Assembly: GCF_003217095.1 (NCBI RefSeq)
Contig: NZ_QJSR01000003.1
Span: forward strand, 1-64,000
Source: Rhizobium sp. PP-CC-3A-592
Lineage (GTDB): Bacteria; Pseudomonadota; Alphaproteobacteria; Rhizobiales; Rhizobiaceae
Direction: 5' to 3'
Length of the DNA stretch: 64,000 bases
A model generated the notes under the pieces. It had not been told where the DNA came from, made no database searches, and worked only from the letters and a program-made list of their open reading frames with translations. Positions 33,554 through 42,689 of this stretch are shown piece by piece (positions within the stretch are counted from its first letter, which is position 1; each line of letters begins with the position of its first letter). The position numbers were made by a program, and so were the translations under genes.

Positions 33554-34366
33554 ATGACAGCCAATGACCAGATGCTCCGGAACCATGTAGCCATCGTCAC
33601 CGGTGCCAGCTCTGGGATCGGTATCTCCGTTGCCGAGGCGATGGCGGAGGCCGGTGCCGCCGTGATCGTCAACTATCGCTCTCACCAGCAGCCCGCCGAA
33701 GAGCTGGTTGCGAGGATCAAAAGCAACGGTGGGAAGGCTCTTGCCCTGAAGGCTGACGTCTCGCAGGAAGACGACGTCGCCAAGCTCTTCGATGAGACCG
33801 TCGAAGCGTTTGGACGCGTCGATGTGCTCGTTTCCAACTCCGGTGTCCAAAAGGATGCGGCCATTGCGGATCTTTCGCTCAGAGACTGGAATACCGTTAT
33901 CGACATTAACCTGACTGGCCAGTTCCTTTGCGCCCGCGAGGCCGTGCGTCGCTTCAGATCGCAACCCAGGGAGAGCCGGCCCGCTCGTAGCGCCGGGAGC
34001 ATTATCGCCATGAGTTCCGTGCACGAGATTATCCCTTGGGCCGGGCACATCAATTATGCTTCGGCCAAAGGCGGCGTGCGAATGCTGACGCGATCTCTCG
34101 CTCAGGAAGTGGCTGCCGAGGGCATCCGGGTCAATGCGATTGCGCCGGGCGCCATTCGCACACCGATCAATAAGGATGCCTGGGAGACCGGCGAGGCCCT
34201 GACCAAGCTTCTCCGGCTGATCCCGTATGGTCGCATCGGCGAGCCGGAAGACGTCTCCCGCGCCGCCGTCTGGCTCGCCTCTGACGAGGCTGACTATGTG
34301 ACGGGCACGACGCTCTTCGTCGATGGCGGAATGTCGCTCTATCCGGAGTTCCGTGACAATGGTTAA
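33554..34366 (+). CDS. SDR oxidoreductase, glucose-1-dehydrogenase-like
   Basis: A 270-residue classical SDR: VAIVTGASSGIGISVAEAMA, ADVSQEDDV, NSG motif, Ser in IIAMSSVHEI, catalytic YASAK, and GTTLFVDGGMSLYP. It resembles glucose 1-dehydrogenases, and pairing with a glycoside hydrolase that could release glucose supports oxidation of a sugar. The stop overlaps the start of the GH15 gene by eight bases, so the two are translationally linked. Confidence 0.88.
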   Translation: MTANDQMLRNHVAIVTGASSGIGISVAEAMAEAGAAVIVNYRSHQQPAEELVARIKSNGGKALALKADVSQEDDVAKLFDETVEAFGRVDVLVSNSGVQKDAAIADLSLRDWNTVIDINLTGQFLCAREAVRRFRSQPRESRPARSAGSIIAMSSVHEIIPWAGHINYASAKGGVRMLTRSLAQEVAAEGIRVNAIAPGAIRTPINKDAWETGEALTKLLRLIPYGRIGEPEDVSRAAVWLASDEADYVTGTTLFVDGGMSLYPEFRDNG

Positions 34367-36170
34367 GCCAAACCGCGCCATAAGTGAGCATGGAATTGTC
34401 GGAGACATGGAGACGGCGGCGCTGGTTGCGCAAGACGGAACTCTCGACTACCTCTGCTGGCCGGCACTCGATAGTCCTACGATCTTTGCGGAGCTTCTCG
34501 ACGAAAAGAGGGGTGGTGCATTCTCGATTGCGCCGCAGCTTGTCGATCCGCGCAGTCTTCAACTCTATGTGCCTGATACGAACGTTCTGATCACCCGCTG
34601 GATGGCGGATGGCGGGAGCGCGGAGGTCTTGGACCTCATGCCGCATCCGGATGCCCGCGTTCACCCCGGAAACACCGCCCGCTGCATCCTTCGTCGGATC
34701 TCGGTGACGCGGGGAACGATCTTGTTCAAGATCCGCTGCGCGCCCTGTTTCGACTATGCCCGCGAGATCCCGAACATTTCCGCCATCGATGGCGGGGTAG
34801 AGTTCACGGGCAAAGACTTGACAATGCGTCTACTCGCATCGATCCCGCTGACTGCGAGGGATGGCGCAGCCGAGGCGACGTTCGAGCTTTCGGTCGGTCA
34901 AACGGCTTGGTTTACGCTCGGCGGCGAAGATCTGACCATTTCCGACGACGCGATGATTTCCGCCGAGATTGTTGAAACGACGGCCGCGTGGCGAAGCTGG
35001 GCGGGCAGGGCGACCTATCGGGGACGCTGGCGCGAGCAGGTGCTGCGCTCGGCCCTTGCCTTGAAGCTTCTGACCTCGCGCCAGCACGGATCGATTGCTG
35101 CGGCCGCGACATTTTCGCTTCCCGAAGCGATCGGTGCCGGCCGAAACTGGGATTATCGCGCGACATGGATCCGCGATGCCTCCTTCACGGTGTATGCCTT
35201 CATGCGGCTCGGCTTTTTAGAGGAGGCGCAGCATTTCGGCCGATGGGCGGGCCAGCGCGTCATGGCCTCGGATGCCGACCATCCGCTGCGCATCATGTAT
35301 GCGATCGACGGATCGGAGGCGAAGAACGAGGAGGAATTAACGCATCTTTCCGGCTATGCCGACAGCCAGCCCGTCCGTATTGGGAATGGCGCGAATGTTC
35401 AAACTCAGCTGGATATCTTCGGCGAACTGATGGACAGCGTCTATCTCTCCAACAAATATGGCGAGGCCATCAGCCATAATGGCTGGGAACACGTTCGAAA
35501 CATCGTTGAGTATGTCATCGAGCACTGGCAGAAGCCCGATGCCGGGATCTGGGAGATGCGGTCGGAACCGCGCCACTTCCTGCATTCACGCCTCATGTGC
35601 TGGGTGGCGCTCGACCGCGCGATCCGGCTTGCGAAAAAACGCTCCCTGCCGGCGCCGATCGTGCGCTGGGCGGAGTGCCGCGACGCCATAAATGCTGATG
35701 TGTGGGAGAACTTTCGTCATCCCGAGAACGGCTATTTCGTACAGGAGCGCGGTGGGAAGGAGCTCGACGCAGCCCTTCTCATGATGCCGCTCGTGCGCTT
35801 CGTCTCCTCTACCGATCCGGTCTGGCTAAAAACGCTTGACGCCATCGGTGAGCAGCTCTGCGACGATGGTCTCGTCTATCGCTATCGCGTCACGGACGGC
35901 CTTGAGGGCGACGAGGGTGCTTTCACCACCTGTACGTTCTGGTATGCCGAGTGCCTCGCCCGCGCCGGACGTCTTGACGCGGCTCAGCTAACACTGGCCA
36001 AGGGCATGCGCTATGCCAATACACTTGGACTCTTTGCCGAAGAGCAAGATGTCCGAGGCAGGCAACTCGGCAACTTTCCGCAGGCGCTGACGCACCTTGC
36101 ATTCATCAGCGCTGCCTTCTTCACAGATCGTCGCCTGGATCCTTCACATCGCCCGAATTGGCAACCCTGA
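34359..36170 (+). CDS. Glycoside hydrolase family 15 (glucoamylase/trehalase-like)
   Basis: A 603-residue GH15 enzyme. An N-terminal beta domain (AISEHGIVGDMETAALVAQD, TLDYLCWPALDSPTIFAELL) precedes the (alpha/alpha)6 barrel with GRNWDYRATWIRDASFTVYA and the later GDEGAFTTCTFWYAECLARA, which hold the two catalytic Glu/Asp positions. No signal peptide, so it acts in the cytoplasm, as bacterial GH15 trehalases and glucoamylases do. Start chosen at ATG 34359 inside the SDR gene end; GGAG stands 9 bases before. Confidence 0.92.
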   Translation: MVKPNRAISEHGIVGDMETAALVAQDGTLDYLCWPALDSPTIFAELLDEKRGGAFSIAPQLVDPRSLQLYVPDTNVLITRWMADGGSAEVLDLMPHPDARVHPGNTARCILRRISVTRGTILFKIRCAPCFDYAREIPNISAIDGGVEFTGKDLTMRLLASIPLTARDGAAEATFELSVGQTAWFTLGGEDLTISDDAMISAEIVETTAAWRSWAGRATYRGRWREQVLRSALALKLLTSRQHGSIAAAATFSLPEAIGAGRNWDYRATWIRDASFTVYAFMRLGFLEEAQHFGRWAGQRVMASDADHPLRIMYAIDGSEAKNEEELTHLSGYADSQPVRIGNGANVQTQLDIFGELMDSVYLSNKYGEAISHNGWEHVRNIVEYVIEHWQKPDAGIWEMRSEPRHFLHSRLMCWVALDRAIRLAKKRSLPAPIVRWAECRDAINADVWENFRHPENGYFVQERGGKELDAALLMMPLVRFVSSTDPVWLKTLDAIGEQLCDDGLVYRYRVTDGLEGDEGAFTTCTFWYAECLARAGRLDAAQLTLAKGMRYANTLGLFAEEQDVRGRQLGNFPQALTHLAFISAAFFTDRRLDPSHRPNWQP

Positions 36171-36607
36171 TGGAGTTTATGCCATCGTCGTCGTGTTCGA
36201 AGCGGATTTCGGTCAGCGCCTTTCAACGCGGCTGATACAGGACGCTGGAAACATCGGGCAAATGAGCAATGACCCTTTCTTCAATTTGCCGGCGGTGGCA
36301 CGCTGACAATTATCCGGCCTTTTAGGATGAACCGTGGTCGTCCGAGCTATACCGCGTCCTCGGGCACGATCCTCAAGGCTGTATTTCCATTACCAGACCC
36401 ATAGTCACAGGCTACGTTCCCCGACCAAGCAACTTCAAAGGGAACGCGTTCAAAATAACAGGTCGTCCGTTCAAACCCCATCAAGGCGGAAGCAATTCGC
36501 TTGCCACAGGCTGCCCGCAAACCGTGGACGACGAAACTCTCTAAGTGCGTCCAATGACTAGCTATTGTGGATAGGGTGGCACCGACAACGTGTTGCAAGT
36601 TCTATTT
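36171..36607. other. Intergenic stretch without recognisable gene
   Basis: About 437 bases between the GH15 stop and a converging LysR gene. Open frames exist on both strands, the longest 83 codons (36347-36598, minus), but none has family features. I see no clear terminator. Confidence 0.4.
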
Positions 36608-37504
36608 CTATGGCGAGCCATACCGCAAGGCCGCAATCAGCGCTCTTAGGGCCGGCGGTGATTGCCGTCGGCTTGGATGATAGAGATGAAACCCGGGAAA
36701 GCTGGGGCACCAGTCCTTGAGCACTTGTATGAGCGCACCGGAAGCGATCTCGTCCGCCACGTCATGCTCCATGATGTAGCCCAGCCCTGCTCCTGCCCGG
36801 ACGACCGCCGCGGGCAGTTCGCCGTCGTTGGCAATCAAAGGTCCGCTGGTGCGGATCTTGATGTCTTTGCCATCCTTTTGAAATTGCCAGGGCAGTAAGC
36901 CGCCCGACGTCGTCAAGCGATAACCGATACAGGCATGACGATCGAGATCGTAAGGCGTCTGTGGCGGCGTGATACGCTCGAAATAAGCAGGAGTTGCGAC
37001 CACCACTGTTCGCAGGTCTGGTCCGATCTTGACCGCAATCATGTCTTTTTCGATTGTCTCGCCCAGCCGGATACCTGCGTCGAAGCCTGCCTCGACGATA
37101 TCTGTCAGGCTGTCATCAATGTTGACCTCGACCCGCACCTCCCGATTGGCAAGCAGGAAGGCTGGCAGCTTCGGCACCAAAACCATCTTGGCAGCGTAGG
37201 CGAAGGTGGTGATGCGCACTGTGCCCGACGGATTGTCGCGCCATTCCGCCAGCGCCCCCAATCCGCTCTCAATATCCGCAAAGGCAGGAATGAGAGATTG
37301 CAGCAGTCGTTCCCCGGCTTCGGTCGGCGATACGCTGCGGGTCGTACGCGCCAGAAGACGCACTCCCAGCCGCTCCTCTAACCCGCGCATCGCGTGGCTG
37401 AGCGCAGAAGGCGACATGGCTAGAATTGCAGCCGCCCGGGTAAAGCTGCGCGCGCGCGCGACAGCGGCAAAGGCCATGAGATCATTGAGTTCGTTTCGTT
37501 CCAT
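36608..37504 (-). CDS. LysR-family regulator of the aldo/keto reductase
   Basis: A 298-residue LysR protein with helix-turn-helix (ARSFTRAAAILAMSPSALSH) and effector domain (DIVEAGFDAGIRLGETIEKD). It is of the type usually found beside oxidoreductases. It is divergent from the aldo/keto reductase with 98 bases between starts, so regulation of that gene is likely. The shared spacer contains the promoters, but I could not fix a T-N11-A box. Confidence 0.9.
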   Translation of the reverse strand: MERNELNDLMAFAAVARARSFTRAAAILAMSPSALSHAMRGLEERLGVRLLARTTRSVSPTEAGERLLQSLIPAFADIESGLGALAEWRDNPSGTVRITTFAYAAKMVLVPKLPAFLLANREVRVEVNIDDSLTDIVEAGFDAGIRLGETIEKDMIAVKIGPDLRTVVVATPAYFERITPPQTPYDLDRHACIGYRLTTSGGLLPWQFQKDGKDIKIRTSGPLIANDGELPAAVVRAGAGLGYIMEHDVADEIASGALIQVLKDWCPSFPGFHLYHPSRRQSPPALRALIAALRYGSP

Positions 37505-37602
37505 TGCTGCATGGTGCTCATAAGCTCATGCCGCTGGCAACGGCTAATCCTTATGCGCTGTCACCCCTACATGTCTCGCTACAGATACAATGGAGAACGA
37601 AC

Positions 37603-38700
37603 ATGGATCTCACCAGCTATCGTACACTCGGAAAATCAGGGCTGATCGTCAGCCCACTAGCGCTCGGGACGATGACGTTCGGCGCCGGGCGGTGGGGCGC
37701 GGGGGAAAAGACCTCCCAGGCATTGTTCGATGCCTATGTCGACGCCGGCGGCAACTTCCTCGATACGGCGGATATCTATTCCGGCGGTCAGAGCGAGCAG
37801 ATGCTTGGAACCTTTCTGGCTGAGAGCGGCGTGCGCGATCGGCTTGTCGTCGCCACCAAGTCAGGCTTTCCACGCGGTCAGGGCACGCCGCTTTGGGGCG
37901 GCAATGGCGCAAAAAACATCCGTCTGGGCATCGAAGGTTCATTGCTCCGCCTGCAGACGGATTACATCGACATGTATTGGATGCATGTCTGGGACCGAAC
38001 AACACCCGCAGAAGAAGTGCTGCAGACACTGACGGACGCAGTGCGTGCCGGCAAAATTCTGCATTACGGCTTTTCCAACACGCCGGCCTGGTATGTTGCG
38101 AAGATTGCGACACTGGCCGAAGCACATGGCCTGCCGAAACCAATCGGATTGCAATATGCCTATTCGCTGATTGACCGCGGCGTCGAACTCGATCTCGTTC
38201 CGGCGGGCGCAGAGTTCGGGCTTGGCATGGTGCCCTGGAGCCCGCTGGCTGCTGGACTACTGACCGGAAAATATGGTCGCGACATGCTTACCCAAGCGAA
38301 CCGAGCCACTGAATTGCCCGACACGTCTGCCGAAGCAACAGAAGGTGAGAGCGACGGGCGATTGAACGGCGACAATCCGTTCGGTGGCATGCTGTTCACC
38401 GAGCGTAATTTCGATGTCGTGGATGTTGTGAAGATCATAGCCGCCGAGGTTGGGCGCTCGCCCGCAGAAGTGGCGCTTGCCTGGGTCACAAAACGTCCCG
38501 GCGTGTCGTCGGTGCTGATCGGTGCAAGCCGTGTGGAGCAACTGTCTGAAAACATCGCCTCGCTCGACGTCGTGCTGGATGACAGTCACCTGGAACGTCT
38601 GGAGCAGGCAACGGCTCTGCCACTGCTGAACCCCTACTTCATCTTCGAGATGCCGACGTCGCGCATTTTTGGCGGTAAGACGGTTGGAGCGTGGCGTTAA
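37603..38700 (+). CDS. Aldo/keto reductase
   Basis: A 365-residue AKR barrel protein (YRTLGKSGLIVSPLALGTMT). The catalytic tetrad is visible: Asp and Tyr in FLDTADIYSGGQSEQML, Lys in VVATKSGFP and His in DMYWMHVWD. The C-terminal GASRVEQLSENIASLD binds NADPH. It reduces aldehydes or ketones; the substrate is unknown. Start at ATG 37603, with GGAG nine bases upstream. Monocistronic, divergent from its LysR gene. Confidence 0.92.
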   Translation: MDLTSYRTLGKSGLIVSPLALGTMTFGAGRWGAGEKTSQALFDAYVDAGGNFLDTADIYSGGQSEQMLGTFLAESGVRDRLVVATKSGFPRGQGTPLWGGNGAKNIRLGIEGSLLRLQTDYIDMYWMHVWDRTTPAEEVLQTLTDAVRAGKILHYGFSNTPAWYVAKIATLAEAHGLPKPIGLQYAYSLIDRGVELDLVPAGAEFGLGMVPWSPLAAGLLTGKYGRDMLTQANRATELPDTSAEATEGESDGRLNGDNPFGGMLFTERNFDVVDVVKIIAAEVGRSPAEVALAWVTKRPGVSSVLIGASRVEQLSENIASLDVVLDDSHLERLEQATALPLLNPYFIFEMPTSRIFGGKTVGAWR

Positions 38701-38973
38701 GCAAGCCGGAATCTTGTCGTCGCCGGCGCATCGCGATGGCGACGACAAAGGTCTGTCTACCGCCCACGTGTTCCGGAATAGACGCGGCCATGTGCACTGC
38801 TATTGACCGCGATGCTCGACCTGGTCTCAGCGTATGTCGACCCACGCGTGTTGCCGGCTTTCGTAGACCGAGAAGCGCGGAGAAGGAAATTGTGAACCCG
38901 CAAACAGGTTGACAGGAACAGCAATGATATCAGGAGATTTTTGAAGGAAGTAGAAAGCGCCCGTTCCACAGGT
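38701..38973. other. Relic stretch after the aldo/keto reductase
   Basis: No intact gene. Frames on the minus strand run on from the IS30 start fragment at 38974, but none carries transposase motifs. It is probably decayed insertion-element or host sequence. Confidence 0.35.
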
Positions 38974-39057
38974 GACGTCAACGCTCAGTCCAGCCGTGCG
39001 CCGGCGCGCGATTTTGCGGCGTTCATCCAGATCGATCTGGGAGTAGGTGCGTTTCAT
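38974..39057 (-). pseudogene. IS30-family transposase N-terminal fragment
   Basis: The frame starts KRTYSQIDLDERRKIARRRT then AGLSVDV, the first 28 residues of IS30-family transposases, where a helix-turn-helix and GRHRSTIFREI should follow. Instead the sequence changes abruptly. Only the beginning of the gene survives, so the rest was deleted. Confidence 0.6.
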
Positions 39058-39188
39058 GTCTCGTTCCTTGCAACTGATAAGCCACTGTTATCTATTGCAC
39101 GTCGCACTTCATCCTTGAACCCACCCGGCTACACAGTTAAATCACATAATCAACGTTATGGAACTATCATGCATTCAGCCGTACCTCT

Positions 39189-40133
39189 TCACCGTTCACC
39201 CCGTCTGTACGGCTGCATCAGCGCCTGCGGCACGCGGGCGCGGCGGGCCATGATGGCGAGGGCGGCGATGGAGAGGATGTAGGGGATCATCAGGAAGAGC
39301 TGGTACGGGACCGCGCCGCCAAGTGTGGTCTGGAGGCGGAGCTGGAAGCTGTCGAAGAAGGCGAAGAGGAGCGCGCCGAGCAGTGCGCGGCCTGGGCGCC
39401 ACGAGGAGAAGACCACGAGGGCGATGCAGATCCAGCCGCGCCCCTGCACCATCGTCGGGAAAAAGCTGTTGAAGGCGGAAAGCGTCAGGAAGGCGCCGGC
39501 CATGCCCATCAGCGCGCTGCCGGCCATCACGGCGCCATAGCGGATCGCCATCGGGTTGATGCCTTGTGCTTCCGCCGCATGCGGATTTTCGCCGGTCATG
39601 CGGATGGCGAGACCTAGCGGCGTGCGAAACAGCATGTAGGCCATGACGAGAGCGATGAGGATCGCGAGATAGGTCGGTGGCGTCTGTGCGAAGAGTGCCG
39701 GGCCGATGAAGGGTAGATCGCTCAGGCCCGAGATCGCGATCGGCTGGAACGGCTCGATGGTCGGCGGTGTGCCGGCGACCGGCACAAGCAGGCGGAACAG
39801 GAAATAGCTGAGGCTGGAGGCAAACAAAGTGACGCCGAGACCGGACACATGCTGCGATAGGCCGAGCGTGACGGTGAGAAGCGCATGCAGAGCGCCAAAG
39901 ACCGCACCGGCGACGGCCGCAATCAGGAGACCCGTCCACAGGTCGGCACCGTTATAGACCGAAAGCCAGCCGATCATCGCGCCGAAGGTCATGATGCCCT
40001 CGATGCCGAGATTGAGGACGCCTGCCCTTTCGCAGAGAAGCGCGCCGAGCGTGCCCAGGATCAGCGGCGTGGCGATGCGCAGCACGGCGGCCCAAAGCCC
40101 GGCAGAGGCGAGGATGTCGAACACCGCGGTCAT
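39189..40133 (-). CDS. BMP-family ABC transporter permease 2
   Basis: A 314-residue permease with about eight to nine membrane helices (AGVLNLGIEGIMTFGAMIGW is the signature of this class; NPHAAEAQGINPMAIRYGA is the coupling region). Members pair with BmpA-type lipoproteins and double ABC ATPases to import nucleosides or purine-like compounds. Its ATG overlaps the stop of the other permease by four bases. Last gene of the operon. Confidence 0.9.
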   Translation of the reverse strand: MTAVFDILASAGLWAAVLRIATPLILGTLGALLCERAGVLNLGIEGIMTFGAMIGWLSVYNGADLWTGLLIAAVAGAVFGALHALLTVTLGLSQHVSGLGVTLFASSLSYFLFRLLVPVAGTPPTIEPFQPIAISGLSDLPFIGPALFAQTPPTYLAILIALVMAYMLFRTPLGLAIRMTGENPHAAEAQGINPMAIRYGAVMAGSALMGMAGAFLTLSAFNSFFPTMVQGRGWICIALVVFSSWRPGRALLGALLFAFFDSFQLRLQTTLGGAVPYQLFLMIPYILSIAALAIMARRARVPQALMQPYRRGER

Positions 40134-41179
40134 CGGCGGATCCTGTACTGGGTAAAGAACAGAGCGACCAGCATGGTCAGCAGCGAAAGCGACACCGTCA
40201 GATCCGCGATATAGCTTGGAATGCCCATGCTGCGGCTCATGCCGTCTGCGCCGACGAACATGGTCGCGGTAAACAAGGCGGCGAGCACGACGCCGAGCGG
40301 ATGCAGGTTGGCAAGCATGGCGACGACGATGCCGGAATAGCCGTAGCCGGGCGAAAGGTCTGTCGTCACATAGCCCTTGACGCCCATGACCTCCACCGCG
40401 CCGGCAAGTCCTGCAAGGCCGCCCGATATGCAGGCGACGCCAACAAGCGTTCGCCCAAGCGGCACGCCGGCGAAAACGGCGGCCTGCGGATTGAGGCCGG
40501 CCGCGCGGGACTGCAGGCCGAAGACCGTGCGCGATTGCACGAAATGCAGGAGAAGCGCGAGGACCACCGCGATGGCGAGACCGAGATGGAGGCGGGAGCG
40601 CGAGAGCAGCTTCGGCAACATCGCGCCATCCGCTACCGATTGCGATTGTGGCCAGCCGAAGGCTGCAGGGTCTTTCAGCACCGTATCGATCAACATGGAG
40701 ACGAAGAGGACGGCGACGAAGTTGAGCAGGAGCGTCGTCACCACTTCATCGACCGAAAAGCGAAGCCGCAGCCAGAGCGGCACCAGCAGGAGAACCATGC
40801 CAGCAATTGCGCCGAGAACGAGCAGCGCGGGGATCTGGATGATGGGCGGAAGACCGCCGAGGAGATGCGAGCTTGCGGCGGCCACGATGATGGCGCCGAG
40901 ATAGAGCTGGCCCTCAGCGCCGATGTTCCACAGCCGCGCCCGAAAGGCGACGGCGGCGGCAAGGCCGGTCAGCATCAGCGGCGTGGCGCGTGTCAGCGTT
41001 TCCGTGACGGACAGGCGCGAGCCGAACGCGCTCTTCAGGATGCGCCAATAGGCCTCCAGAACCGGGGCGCCGGCAATGGCGATCAGCACGCCGGATATGG
41101 CGAGCGCTGCGACGATCGCCAGGATCGGTGTGGCGATGACCAGAGCGAGAGGCCTGTGTTCGCGCCGCTCAAACCGCAT
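40130..41179 (-). CDS. BMP-family ABC transporter permease 1
   Basis: A 349-residue permease with about ten helices. ATPLMLTGLAAAVAFRARLW, NIGAEGQLYLGAI and GLNPQAAVFAGVPLGRTLVG are the family signatures. It forms the channel with the permease at 39189. It overlaps the ATPase gene by 11 bases. Ligand not predictable from sequence. Confidence 0.9.
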   Translation of the reverse strand: MRFERREHRPLALVIATPILAIVAALAISGVLIAIAGAPVLEAYWRILKSAFGSRLSVTETLTRATPLMLTGLAAAVAFRARLWNIGAEGQLYLGAIIVAAASSHLLGGLPPIIQIPALLVLGAIAGMVLLLVPLWLRLRFSVDEVVTTLLLNFVAVLFVSMLIDTVLKDPAAFGWPQSQSVADGAMLPKLLSRSRLHLGLAIAVVLALLLHFVQSRTVFGLQSRAAGLNPQAAVFAGVPLGRTLVGVACISGGLAGLAGAVEVMGVKGYVTTDLSPGYGYSGIVVAMLANLHPLGVVLAALFTATMFVGADGMSRSMGIPSYIADLTVSLSLLTMLVALFFTQYRIRR

Positions 41180-42689
41180 GGGTCACCTCCGGGTGCCACT
41201 CGCCCGCCATCATCAGACCGAGCCTTTGCCGGTCGGCATCCTCGTTGCGGATCGGCGGGGACAGCCGGCCACCGACGATGGCCTGGATACGGTCAGCCAG
41301 TGCCATCACCTCGTCCAGATCCTCGGAGATCAGCAGCACGGCCGTACCGGCTTTGCGGGCTTCCAGGATACGCTCGTGAACGGCAGCGACGGCGCCTTCG
41401 TCGAGACCGCGCGCGGGCTGGGCGGCGAGCAGGATGCGCGGCCGGTTGATGAGGTTGCGGCCGAGAATGAGCTTCTGCATGTTGCCGCCGGACAGCAGCC
41501 GGGTGCGCGTGGCGGGCGTTCCCCCGCGCACGTCGAACTGCGCGATGATATCACCGGCAAACCGCATGCCGCCCGCACGGTCCACGAGGCCGTATGTCGC
41601 ATAGTTCGGAAGCCGTTCGAGAATGGCGTTCTCCCAGATCGCCATTTCGCCGATCGCGCCCTCCTTGTTGCGATCCTCTGGAATGCGCCCGATGCCGGCT
41701 GCGACGACGTCTCCAACGGAGAGATGATCGACGGGCTTGCCGAAGAGGAGAATGTCGCCGGAGGTGCGGGATATGGTTCCGGACAAAAGCTGGGCCAGCA
41801 CCCCCTGCCCGTTTCCGGACACGCCGATGATGCCGAGCACTTCACCGGCCCGCAGGCGGAAATCCACTGCCTTCAGCGTATCCACGCCTTGATGACGCAC
41901 GGAGACGGCGGCGGCTTCCAGAACCGTTTCGCCCGGTGTCGCGGCCCCACGCACGGGCCGCGACACGCTGCGCCCGACCAGAAGCTCGGCAAGCTCCGCT
42001 TTGCTGGTTTCCGAGGCCTTGCGGTCCGCCACATGCCGGCCGCCGCGCAGAACGACGATGCGGTCGGCGGTCGCCATCACCTCGTCCAGCTTGTGCGATA
42101 TGAAGATGAGCGAAAGCCCTTGGCGCGCCATGACCTTTAGCGTCGAGAAGAGCGTCTCGGCCTCGGCCTGCGTCAGCACCGCGGTCGGCTCGTCCAGCAC
42201 CAGAATGCGGGCGTCGTTGTAGAGGGCTTTCAGGATTTCCACGCGCTGCTGCTCGCCCACCGAGAGATCCCCGAGCCGGGCGTCGGGATCGACGCTCAGC
42301 CCGAAGCGCTGTGCGATGTCGAGCAGCTTGGCACGCGCCTCGGTGCGGCGGGAGCGCAGCGACCAGAGGCTTTCCGTTCCCGTCGTCACGTTTTCAAGGA
42401 CCGTGAGGTTCGGGGCGAGCGAGAAGTGCTGGTGGACCATGCCGATGCCGGCGCGAATGGCGGCACGCGGCTTGCCCGGCGGCAGTGCGGTTCCGTCGAT
42501 CAGCACCTCACCGCTGTCCGGCACATAGTGGCCGAAGAGAATGCTCATCAGCGTGGTCTTACCGGCGCCGTTCTCACCGAGAAGCGCAACGATCTCCCCT
42601 TTCGCAAGCGAAAGCGAGATGCCGTCATTGGCAAGGTTGGTGCCGAAACGCTTGCTGACGCCGACGATCTCGAGAACGGGCGCCATCAT
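41169..42689 (-). CDS. BMP-family ABC transporter ATPase (double domain)
   Basis: A 506-residue protein with two ABC domains. First: GENGAGKTTLMSILFG, LSVGEQQRVEILKAL, LVLDEPTAVLT. Second: GVSGNGQGVLAQLLSG and LSGGNMQKLILGRNL, with a divergent Walker B (ILLAAQPARGLD), as usual in this class. The frame stays open upstream through the amidase, but the natural start is the ATG at 42689, whose A is shared with the amidase stop. Confidence 0.92.
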   Translation of the reverse strand: MMAPVLEIVGVSKRFGTNLANDGISLSLAKGEIVALLGENGAGKTTLMSILFGHYVPDSGEVLIDGTALPPGKPRAAIRAGIGMVHQHFSLAPNLTVLENVTTGTESLWSLRSRRTEARAKLLDIAQRFGLSVDPDARLGDLSVGEQQRVEILKALYNDARILVLDEPTAVLTQAEAETLFSTLKVMARQGLSLIFISHKLDEVMATADRIVVLRGGRHVADRKASETSKAELAELLVGRSVSRPVRGAATPGETVLEAAAVSVRHQGVDTLKAVDFRLRAGEVLGIIGVSGNGQGVLAQLLSGTISRTSGDILLFGKPVDHLSVGDVVAAGIGRIPEDRNKEGAIGEMAIWENAILERLPNYATYGLVDRAGGMRFAGDIIAQFDVRGGTPATRTRLLSGGNMQKLILGRNLINRPRILLAAQPARGLDEGAVAAVHERILEARKAGTAVLLISEDLDEVMALADRIQAIVGGRLSPPIRNEDADRQRLGLMMAGEWHPEVTHAV

